A stretch of DNA of 24,444 nucleotides from Prevotella sp. CAG:1185. GTDB taxonomy: Bacteria; Bacteroidota; Bacteroidia; Bacteroidales; Bacteroidaceae. The DNA is taken from contig HF992652.1 of NCBI GenBank assembly GCA_000436695.1, positions 1-24,444 on the forward strand. Direction: 5' to 3'. Below are positions 15,359-21,422 of the stretch, piece by piece. The first letter of the stretch is position 1; every line of letters starts with the position of its first letter. The translations under genes and the position numbers were made by a program. The notes below the pieces were generated by a model, which was given only the letters and a program-made list of their open reading frames with translations, was not told the origin of the DNA and did no database searches.

Positions 15359-15765
15359 ATAAATGCCTATGAAATGAGACTTTAGCAGCGCTTACAAGGC
15401 TAAACCGACGGCACGGACAACCTGATGAAACCATATATCACTAAAATACGGATGTATCAATAAATCAGGCATATAGCAAAAATAATGTAAACAGGATGTG
15501 TACAAAATATGGCAAAGTAGTTAAATAATGTAAGACTTATTTCTTAAAGAATGTAAAGATAATCGGTTGAACCTTTTTTAGAAGTATATTGGTCTAAATT
15601 ACACTATAACAGCGTTTAACGGCTTCTACGACTACGCCGTGGCATGTTTTTTGCTTATCCCAAAAGATGTAAACAGACTTTGATTTCCGGCTTTTTTTTA
15701 TTATCTTCGCAATCGTAAAAATTCAGAAAACACCCTTTCATTTACTATACAGAAAACATTAATAT
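15359..15765. other. Divergent intergenic region
   Basis: AT-rich and without a gene. It repeats short strings such as ATGTAAACAG (twice) and AATGTAA. A weak hairpin, ACGGC (15619-15623) with GCCGT (15636-15640), is followed on the plus strand by GTTTTTTG; it resembles a terminator although no plus-strand gene precedes it. The promoter of the downstream peptidase gene is at 15679-15709. Confidence 0.55.
15679..15709 (+). promoter_or_regulatory. Promoter of the NlpC/P60-CapA pair
   Basis: TTTG (15679-15682), 19 nt, then TATCTTCG (15702-15709), one mismatch from TAnnTTTG. The start codon is 57 bases downstream. Confidence 0.65.
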
Positions 15766-16326
15766 ATGAAGAACCTTAAAATATTTGCCGTTGCTATGAT
15801 GCTGTTGACAGCAGGAACTCCTGCATTGGCAGACAACGACAACGACGGCGAACAACAGGAACGACAAGAACAATGCGAAGAAATTGACAATTACGATTTT
15901 CTTTATAACAACGATAATTATGACGAGGACTTTGAGTTTCAGCCTATAGACAACGTGCTCGACGAGGCTTTCTCGCACATGGGCGCACGCTACCGCTCAG
16001 GCCAGGCCGGACCTAACGCCTTCGACTGCTCAGGATTTACGAGCTATGTGTTCAAGAATATGGGCATTGACCTCAACCGCTCGTCACGCGCACAGTTTAA
16101 TCAGGGCGACCCTGTTGACAAGGAAGACCTGCAGAGCGGCGACCTCGTGTTCTTCACCAGTCCGCGCTCAGGACGCTCGATAGGCCATGTGGGCATCGTT
16201 GTTGATGTTGACCCGCTGAGCGGAAGCTTCAACTTTATTCATGCAAGCACCAAGGGCGTAAAGGTCAGCAATTCTAACGAAAGGTATTATTCGAACAGAT
16301 ACGTCGGAGCTCGCCGCGTAATGTAA
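15766..16326 (+). CDS. Secreted NlpC/P60 (C40) cysteine peptidase
   Basis: A 186-residue exported hydrolase. A signal peptide occupies residues 1-22 (ends PALA). An acidic Asp/Asn/Glu-rich linker (about 23-62) precedes the NlpC/P60 domain (about 63-186). The catalytic triad is visible: Cys 88 in FDCSGF, His 141 in GHVGIV, and His 159 in FIHAS. The family cleaves the gamma-D-Glu-diaminopimelate (or related) bond in peptidoglycan stem peptides; some members act on gamma-glutamyl polymers. There is no SH3 or LysM targeting domain. The stop is one base from the start of the CapA-like gene, so the two are cotranscribed and probably act in one envelope process. Confidence 0.92.
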   Translation: MKNLKIFAVAMMLLTAGTPALADNDNDGEQQERQEQCEEIDNYDFLYNNDNYDEDFEFQPIDNVLDEAFSHMGARYRSGQAGPNAFDCSGFTSYVFKNMGIDLNRSSRAQFNQGDPVDKEDLQSGDLVFFTSPRSGRSIGHVGIVVDVDPLSGSFNFIHASTKGVKVSNSNERYYSNRYVGARRVM

Positions 16327-16327
16327 C

Positions 16328-17452
16328 ATGAAACCACATATTTTTATTATCTCTTTGCTTATTGGCTGGTCATCAGTGGCCTGCTCAACGACGGGTACCG
16401 ACAGAAAAATGTCGGTGCCCGTTGTTGGTATTGACAGCGCAGAGGCTGAAGCCGAAGACAGCATACTGAGTCTGATACCCGACACCATATCAATAGCCAT
16501 GACGGGCGACATAATGATGGGCACGGCATACCCCAAACCGGTACTGCCTCCGGACAACGGACGCATGCTGTTTAAAGACGTGAAACACATTCTCAGCAAT
16601 GCCGACATCGCTGTGGGCAACCTGGAGGGAACGCTATGCGACAGCGCTGAAACAAAGAAGGAGAAATCAGAATTCAACTATTCGTTCCGCACACCTCTGA
16701 GTTTTGCGCCGCGGCTAAGCGAGGCAGGCTATGACTTTTTGAGCATGGCAAACAACCATGCCTTCGACTTCGGAATGTATGGTGTAAAGTCTACCGAGCG
16801 CGCCTTGAACGACCTCGGCATTGGCTTTGCGGGATTGAGGGGACGCAACAACGCGGTGATATTGGAGCGCAACGGCATAAGATACGGTCTGTGTGCGTTC
16901 GGGCACAACTCTTACACGCTGAAGCACAGGGAACTGTGGACTGTGAAGGGCATTCTTGACAGTCTGCGGGTCAACGCCGACGTGGTGATAGTGTCGTTTC
17001 ACGGCGGCGCCGAAGGCAAGCAATACAGCCATCTGCCATACGGCGAGGAGGAGTTTCTTAACGAAAACCGCGGTTCGCTGCGCGATTTTGCCCACTACTG
17101 CATAGACAATGGTGCCGACATCGTTTATGGTCACGGGCCTCACGTGGTGAGATGTGTTGAGGTGTATAAAGGCAAGTTTATTGCCTACAGCCTCGGCAAC
17201 TTCTGCACGCCTTACGGAATAAGCATCACCGGCATATCGGGTTATGCGCCGGTAATAGTGGCGAAGGTGAACCGCAACGGCGACTTTCTTTCAGGACATA
17301 TTTATTCGTTCATACAGCGCCGCGGACAGGGACCAAGGAAAGACACTACCAATGCCGTGGCCATGCAGATAAAACGGCTGACCATGAGCGACATAAAGGA
17401 CAGCAAGATTACCATAGGAAACGACGGAACGATAAGGCTGAAAAAGAATTGA
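16328..17452 (+). CDS. CapA/PgsA-family lipoprotein (metallophosphatase fold)
   Basis: A 374-residue lipoprotein (lipobox SVAC, acylated Cys 19) of the CapA family, named for the Bacillus capsule/poly-gamma-glutamate protein. The calcineurin-like fold motifs are present: MTGDIMMG, VGNLEGTL, MANNHAFDFG, SFHGG, HGPHV and YSLGNF. The catalytic role of CapA proteins is unsettled; proposals include polyglutamate export or synthesis and phosphoesterase or hydrolase activity on envelope polymers. No capB or capC gene accompanies it here, so capsule synthesis should not be assumed. Pairing with the NlpC/P60 peptidase one base upstream suggests a common substrate with gamma-glutamyl linkages. A dispersed repeat begins within its last codons and covers the stop codon. 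Confidence 0.88.
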   Translation: MKPHIFIISLLIGWSSVACSTTGTDRKMSVPVVGIDSAEAEAEDSILSLIPDTISIAMTGDIMMGTAYPKPVLPPDNGRMLFKDVKHILSNADIAVGNLEGTLCDSAETKKEKSEFNYSFRTPLSFAPRLSEAGYDFLSMANNHAFDFGMYGVKSTERALNDLGIGFAGLRGRNNAVILERNGIRYGLCAFGHNSYTLKHRELWTVKGILDSLRVNADVVIVSFHGGAEGKQYSHLPYGEEEFLNENRGSLRDFAHYCIDNGADIVYGHGPHVVRCVEVYKGKFIAYSLGNFCTPYGISITGISGYAPVIVAKVNRNGDFLSGHIYSFIQRRGQGPRKDTTNAVAMQIKRLTMSDIKDSKITIGNDGTIRLKKN

Positions 17453-17478
17453 GAATGAAGAATTATGATTTGCCTTGT
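17447..17478 (+). repeat. Second copy of the 3'-end repeat block
   Basis: This 32-nt block, including AATTATGATTTGCCTTGT, matches the reverse complement of 12011-12042. It includes the CapA-like gene's TGA stop (17450-17452) and runs in the same direction as that gene, just as the other copy runs in the direction of the MATE gene. Confidence 0.75.
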
Positions 17479-17723
17479 CGCGGTATGTGTTGTTTATGAG
17501 GATGTAATAGCAGAAAAAGTTTTATTAAAAACTCGTCACTCGTCACATTTTGATATAAGTGTCTGACTGGCAAGATATTATAATGTGATGAGTTGTTTTT
17601 TTAACTCATCACATATTTTATATAACCGTTGTATTGTGTCCTTTTGTCCTTTCCTAAAATTGGTTGACTTCTAACATATCAAAATCAGGATGTAAAATAC
17701 AATATCACGAATTACGGCATAAA
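17479..17723. other. Intergenic region with a 12-bp stem-loop
   Basis: No gene. It contains a short echo, AACTCGTCACTCGTCACAT (near 17529), of the later hairpin arm. That hairpin, ATGTGATGAGTT (17583-17594) and AACTCATCACAT (17603-17614), is perfect over 12 bp with a T-rich 8-nt loop. It is followed by ATTTTATATAA and could end the CapA transcript, although the T-run is interrupted. Confidence 0.6.
17583..17620 (+). terminator. Possible terminator after the CapA-like gene
   Basis: Perfect 12-bp stem (arms 17583-17594 and 17603-17614), loop GTTTTTTT, AT-rich tail. It lies 130 bases past the stop codon, so its assignment to this gene is likely but not certain. Confidence 0.55.
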
Positions 17724-17764
17724 AAAAGAAGCAGACTTGACCCAAGGACAAATCTGCTTCTTTA
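17724..17764 (-). terminator. Terminator of rplS
   Basis: On the minus strand AAAGAAGCAGA pairs with TCTGCTTCTTT and runs directly into a T-run (CTTTTTTTATG). It lies about 25 bases past the rplS stop. Confidence 0.85.
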
Positions 17765-17788
17765 TTTCTTAAAGATAAGAGTTCAGAA

Positions 17789-18154
17789 TTAGTTTTTCTT
17801 CTCTGTGATAACCTTCTTCTCAGCGATACGAGCTTTCTTACCTGTAAGTTTACGGAGGTAATAAAGTTTAGCGCGTCTTACCTTACCGTGCTTGTTAACC
17901 TCAATGCTGTCGATGTTCGGAGACTCGATAGGGAAGATACGCTCTACACCTACTGTACCTGACATCTTGCGCACTGTGAAACGTTTCTTGTCACCGTGAC
18001 CTGAGATACGGATTACTACACCACGATAGAGCTGGATACGCTCTTTTGAACCCTCAACGATTTTGTAAGCGACAGTGATAGTGTCACCTGACTTGAACTC
18101 AGGGAACTTCTTGCCGGTTGCAAATGCTTCTTCAGCAACTTTAATTAAATCCAT
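17789..18154 (-). CDS. rplS: 50S ribosomal protein L19
   Basis: A 121-residue protein with the normal L19 length. Family sequence is clear: FKSGDTITVAYKIVEGSKER, RVQ-like IQLYRGVVIRISGHG, TVRKMSGTVGVERIFPIESP, and KVRRAKLYYLRKLTGKKARI. It sits in the large subunit near the 30S interface. Here it is a single-gene unit with its own promoter and terminator, not the rpsP-rimM-trmD-rplS operon seen in other phyla. The 5' leader folds into a stem that may regulate it. Confidence 0.98.
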   Translation of the reverse strand: MDLIKVAEEAFATGKKFPEFKSGDTITVAYKIVEGSKERIQLYRGVVIRISGHGDKKRFTVRKMSGTVGVERIFPIESPNIDSIEVNKHGKVRRAKLYYLRKLTGKKARIAEKKVITEKKN

Positions 18155-18238
18155 TATTATTTGATAATTAAATTTGTTTATCGTTCCGGCGTAACATAAC
18201 TAGGCTACTCTTCTTCCTGTCAGCGATTACGCGGAAAG
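18155..18238 (-). ncRNA. Structured 5' leader of rplS, candidate ribosomal-protein autoregulatory RNA
   Basis: The predicted transcript starts near 18238. On the minus strand TTCCGCGTAA (18227-18236) pairs with TTACGCCGGAA (18184-18194) with one bulged base, closing an internal segment of about 32 nt right at the 5' end of the mRNA. An AT-rich single-stranded stretch then leads to the start codon. Ribosomal-protein leader RNAs with such a 5' stem are known in several phyla; whether this belongs to a described L19 leader class I cannot tell from sequence alone. Confidence 0.5.
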
Positions 18239-18243
18239 CGGTG

Positions 18244-18275
18244 CAAAGTTACTACTTTTTCGCGTCTCTTCCAAA
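18244..18275 (-). promoter_or_regulatory. Promoter of rplS
   Basis: On the minus strand TTTG (18272-18275), 20 nt, then TAACTTTG (18244-18251), an exact Bacteroidota consensus match. Confidence 0.85.
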
Positions 18276-18301
18276 TGTGTGAGGTTTTTTTTATATTTTT
18301 C

Positions 18302-18332
18302 TTTGGCTTGCTACCGTTTTTAACTAACTTTG
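18302..18332 (+). promoter_or_regulatory. Promoter of the split 5'-nucleotidase genes
   Basis: TTTG (18302-18305), 19 nt, then TAACTTTG (18325-18332), an exact consensus match. It diverges from the rplS promoter with only 26 bases between the two -33 boxes, so the two units share a very compact control region. The start codon is 24 bases downstream. Confidence 0.85.
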
Positions 18333-18356
18333 CATCAATATTCTAAGAATATCCCT

Positions 18357-19124
18357 ATGCATAACAAGTTGATTCTATGCGGATTGGCATCCGTCGCGAT
18401 GCTTGCCGCCTCGTGCTCGTCGCACTATCAGCTCACCGACGTGAGCCGCTCGCGAATTATTATCGACAAGTCATACGACAGCCGGCCCGACGAAAGGGCG
18501 TGGAGTTTCATCGCTCCATACAAGCAGAAGGTTGACAGCATAATGAGCCCCGTGGTGGGCAGGGCAGCGGCATACATGAATGCCGACAGGCCTGAGAGCA
18601 AACTGTCTAACCTGCTGGCGGACATACTGATGTGGTGCGGCAAATTTTATGGAGAAAAACCCGACTTTGCCGTCTACAACATAGGCGGAATGCGCTCGGC
18701 TTTTGCCAAAGGCGACATAACCTACGGCGACGTGCTCGACGTGGCGCCGTTTGAAAACAAAATTTGTTTCGTTACTCTTAAGGGCAGCAAGGTGAGCGAA
18801 CTGTTCGGACAGATAGCATCAGTGGGCGGCGAGGCAGTGAGCCACGGCGTCAATCTGGTTATCAGCAAAGACGGCAAACTGCTGTCGGCAAAGCTTAACG
18901 GCAAGGACATTGACCCCGAGGCCGACTATAGGGTGGCTACGATAGACTATGTTGCGCAGGGCAACGACAAAATGACGGCTTTTAAGAGTGCCACGGGAAT
19001 GAAATCGCCGTCGGGCGCCGACGACAACGTGCGCCAGGTTATCGTAAGATATATGAAGGAAAAGACGGCACAGGGAGAAGAGATTGACTCGAAAATTGAA
19101 GGAAGAATTAAAATAGCTGACTGA
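18357..19124 (+). CDS. 5'-nucleotidase C-terminal-domain lipoprotein
   Basis: A 255-residue lipoprotein (lipobox AASC, acylated Cys 20) made up of the substrate-binding C-terminal domain of UshA-type 5'-nucleotidases. The start is ATG at 18357; an in-frame TTG at 18330 lies inside the promoter and is rejected. Domain motifs are ESKLSNLLADILMW, YNIGGMRSAFAKGDITYGD and VAPFENK, which in full-length enzymes bind the nucleoside. The metallophosphatase domain that should precede it in the same chain is instead encoded by the next gene, which starts within this gene's stop codon (TGATG). The two products presumably associate to form one nucleotidase in the periplasm. Confidence 0.92.
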   Translation: MHNKLILCGLASVAMLAASCSSHYQLTDVSRSRIIIDKSYDSRPDERAWSFIAPYKQKVDSIMSPVVGRAAAYMNADRPESKLSNLLADILMWCGKFYGEKPDFAVYNIGGMRSAFAKGDITYGDVLDVAPFENKICFVTLKGSKVSELFGQIASVGGEAVSHGVNLVISKDGKLLSAKLNGKDIDPEADYRVATIDYVAQGNDKMTAFKSATGMKSPSGADDNVRQVIVRYMKEKTAQGEEIDSKIEGRIKIAD

Positions 19125-19969
19125 TGAAACGCATACTTACAATATTGACAATAGTGCTGACCGCAACCATTACGGCTGCAGCAAAGGGCAAGCAACTGCT
19201 GATTCTGCACACCAACGACACCCACAGTTGTGTGATTCCGCTCAACCCAAACCTGGCAGACACCATGCTCGCAGGCCGTGGCGGATTTTTGCGCCGTGCG
19301 GCTATGATCGACCAGATGCGCAAGGAAGACAAGGAACTGCTGCTGCTCGACAGCGGCGACTTTTCGCAAGGCTCGCCCTACTACACCATGTTCAAGGGCG
19401 ATGTGGAAACTGAGCTGATGAACATAATGGGATACGACGCTGCAACGATAGGCAACCATGAGTTTGACTTCGGACTCGACAACATGGCGCGCCTGTTCAA
19501 GAAGGTTAACTTTCCGATAGTGTGCGCCAACTACGACTTTACGGGCACCGTGGTAGAAGGACTTGTGAAGCCTTATGTCGTAATAAAGCGCAAGGGCGTA
19601 AAGATAGGCATATTCGGACTTTCGCCCAAACTCGAAGGACTGGTAATGGCAAGCACCTGTGCCGGAGTGAAATATCTCGACCCGATAAAGACGGCAAACG
19701 ACATTGCCGACAAGCTGAAGAACGAGGAAAAATGCGACGTGGTGATATGTCTGTCTCACCTGGGATGGGACGAGGCCGGACTCAACGACATGGAGATGAT
19801 GGCAAAGACGCGCAACATCGACCTGGTATTAGGAGGACACTCTCATTCTTACTTTCAGAAACTCAACTATGTGCGCAACCTCGACGGCAAGGAGATACCA
19901 AACGACCAAAACGGCAAGCACGGCATATTTGTCGGCAAGATAACGCTCACACTCGAGAAAGGCAAATAA
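19124..19969 (+). CDS. 5'-nucleotidase N-terminal metallophosphatase domain protein
   Basis: A 281-residue exported calcineurin-like phosphoesterase with signal peptide (about 1-20). The di-metal site is complete: D32 and H34 in HTNDTHS, D79 in SGDFSQGS, N111-H112 in GNHEFDFG, H212 in CLSHLG, and H239/H241 in GGHSHS. The chain ends just after the catalytic domain and lacks the 5'-nucleotidase C-terminal domain, which the upstream gene supplies. The one-base stop/start overlap implies translational coupling and balanced production. The likely activity is release of phosphate from extracellular or periplasmic nucleotides. A perfect 8-bp stem terminator follows. Confidence 0.93.
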   Translation: MKRILTILTIVLTATITAAAKGKQLLILHTNDTHSCVIPLNPNLADTMLAGRGGFLRRAAMIDQMRKEDKELLLLDSGDFSQGSPYYTMFKGDVETELMNIMGYDAATIGNHEFDFGLDNMARLFKKVNFPIVCANYDFTGTVVEGLVKPYVVIKRKGVKIGIFGLSPKLEGLVMASTCAGVKYLDPIKTANDIADKLKNEEKCDVVICLSHLGWDEAGLNDMEMMAKTRNIDLVLGGHSHSYFQKLNYVRNLDGKEIPNDQNGKHGIFVGKITLTLEKGK

Positions 19970-19995
19970 AGACTGACCACAAGGCCGACGGCTGC

Positions 19996-20022
19996 AAAGC
20001 ATGGACGTAAACATGCTTTTTA
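19996..20022 (+). terminator. Terminator of the split nucleotidase operon
   Basis: AAAGCATG (19996-20003) pairs perfectly with CATGCTTT (20012-20019) across an 8-nt loop, followed by more T. It separates the nucleotidase genes from the PorT-like gene. Confidence 0.75.
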
Positions 20023-20079
20023 GCCCTTTTTCACACTGCCGGATGTAATATCGGCGGCAATAAATCGTTATAATAAATA

Positions 20080-20823
20080 ATGAAAAGACTGATAACCATA
20101 ATAACCGTCCTGACGGCTGCACTGTGCGCCATGGCACAAGGCAAGTCAGTTCAAAACAGACCTTACACCGACCTGAGGCCGTTTCATTTCGGCGTGGTGG
20201 TAGGCACGCACCTTCAAGACATAGAGTTTATGAACGTAGGACCGCAGATAATAACAAACGAAGACGGTACTACGGCCGAGAAGGTTATCACCTGCGACCA
20301 GGACAGATGGGACCCGGGATTCACAGTAGGAGTGCTGGGAGAGTTTCGCCTTAGCAGCAACTTTGCCTTCAGAATAGCTCCGGCATTGTATTTCGGCAAC
20401 AGACACATCACACTGACCAATCTTACCGACCGGCTGGAGACCGGCGAGCCTATAACTCAGAAACAGGACATGAAGACGGTGTATATTTCATCGGCACTCA
20501 ACCTGCTGTTCAGCGCGCCCCGACTTAACAACACGCGCCCTTATATCATGGCCGGACTAAACCCGATGATCAACCTTTCGGGCAAGGACAACGACTATAC
20601 AAAGCTGAAACGTTATGACGTGTTCCTCGAGGTGGGACTCGGCTGCGACCTTTATCTGCCCTACTTCAAGCTGCGCCCCGAACTGAAGTTCTGCTACGGA
20701 CTTATCAACAGTCTCGACACAAGTCATCCCGACAAGCTGAAAGACCAGAACATGATTATGTATGCAAAGTCGGTCAAAGAGGCACGCAGCAAGATGATTG
20801 TGCTGTCGTTCTATTTTGAATAG
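20080..20823 (+). CDS. porT: PorT/SprT-like outer-membrane beta-barrel protein
   Basis: A 247-residue outer-membrane protein with signal peptide (cleavage near CAMA, residue 19). It opens with DLRPFHFGVVVGTH, the start typical of PorT family proteins, and continues with alternating strands such as FAFRIAPALYFGNRHITL and YIMAGLNPMINLSG, ending VLSFYFE. PorT (Porphyromonas gingivalis) and SprT (Flavobacterium) are needed for type IX secretion, and the length fits (about 245). The same fold is also found in other small barrels, so the assignment to type IX secretion is likely rather than certain. A separate terminator upstream indicates its own transcript; I find only a poor promoter match. Confidence 0.75.
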   Translation: MKRLITIITVLTAALCAMAQGKSVQNRPYTDLRPFHFGVVVGTHLQDIEFMNVGPQIITNEDGTTAEKVITCDQDRWDPGFTVGVLGEFRLSSNFAFRIAPALYFGNRHITLTNLTDRLETGEPITQKQDMKTVYISSALNLLFSAPRLNNTRPYIMAGLNPMINLSGKDNDYTKLKRYDVFLEVGLGCDLYLPYFKLRPELKFCYGLINSLDTSHPDKLKDQNMIMYAKSVKEARSKMIVLSFYFE

Positions 20824-20833
20824 ACTGTTCTAT

Positions 20834-20845
20834 GGCATTAATGCC
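20834..20845. repeat. Perfect 12-bp palindrome
   Basis: GGCATTAATGCC lies 11 bases after the porT-like stop, and ATGCCA repeats shortly after. It could be a binding site or a weak stem; no T-run follows. Confidence 0.4.
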
Positions 20846-20985
20846 CACAGACATGCCACAAAGCCGGCAACACACTTTTGTTATGAAGCAGAAACATAAT
20901 AAAGTTGCAAACAGGCACAAGAAAAAGGCTGAAAGAGCATGACAAACGCCAAACGTTAAATAAATTAAAAAGGAAAAACTGTAAG

Positions 20986-21015
20986 TTTGTATTCAGAATA
21001 AATATATTATCTTTG
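20986..21015 (+). promoter_or_regulatory. Promoter of the ferredoxin gene
   Basis: TTTG (20986-20989), 18 nt, then TATCTTTG (21008-21015), an exact match at -7. The start codon is 55 bases further on. Confidence 0.8.
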
Positions 21016-21069
21016 CAATGTACAAAATATGTACAAAAACATTATTAATTAAATAAAAACAAGATTATC

Positions 21070-21237
21070 ATGGCTTACGTAATTGGTGACGATTGTATCG
21101 CTTGCGGTACATGTATCGACGAATGTCCGGCAGGAGCTATTTCTGAAGGCGAAAAATATTCTATCAATCCTGACATGTGCACAGAGTGTGGCACTTGCGC
21201 AGATGTTTGTCCTTCAGAGGCTATCAGCCTTCCTTAA
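21070..21237 (+). CDS. 2[4Fe-4S] ferredoxin, clostridial type
   Basis: A 55-residue protein, MAYVIGDDCIACGTCIDECP at the start and ending SEAISLP. Two complete CxxCxxCxxxCP motifs (C9, C12, C15, C19-P and C37, C40, C43, C47-P) would bind two [4Fe-4S] clusters. It is a small soluble electron carrier for low-potential reactions such as pyruvate:ferredoxin oxidoreductase or Rnf in an anaerobe. It is monocistronic, with its own consensus promoter and strong terminator, which suggests high expression. The two halves are clear internal duplicates (DxCIACGTC / DMCTECGTC). Confidence 0.97.
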   Translation: MAYVIGDDCIACGTCIDECPAGAISEGEKYSINPDMCTECGTCADVCPSEAISLP

Positions 21238-21260
21238 GGAATTGCTCCAGGAAATTCTAT

Positions 21261-21296
21261 AAGGCGGTCCGTTTTTACGGCCGCCTTATTTTATTT
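21261..21296 (+). terminator. Terminator of the ferredoxin gene
   Basis: AAGGCGGTCCG pairs with CGGCCGCCTT (one bulged base) and is followed by ATTTTATTT. It starts 24 bases past the stop. Confidence 0.88.
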
Positions 21297-21388
21297 AATG
21301 CCACACTTCGGCCGACACCATTTAAATTGCGGACACAGAATTATTCTCCTTTTAGCACAAATCGCATCACCTTAAAAATTCTCATAAG

Positions 21389-21396
21389 TATTTTTG
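21389..21396 (+). promoter_or_regulatory. Possible -7 element of the large barrel receptor gene
   Basis: TATTTTTG fits TAnnTTTG, 26 bases before the ATG at 21423. No good TTTG is seen at the -33 position, so this is tentative. Confidence 0.4.
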
Positions 21397-21422
21397 GAAA
21401 ATAACAACAACTGCAAACTGAT

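Noticed and set aside
16328..17452. Poly-gamma-glutamate capsule operon
   Set aside because: Only a CapA-like gene is present; the ligase genes capB and capC are not in the window.
18947..19759. 270-codon minus-strand frame across the split nucleotidase
   Set aside because: Antisense shadow; both plus-strand genes carry complete active-site motifs.
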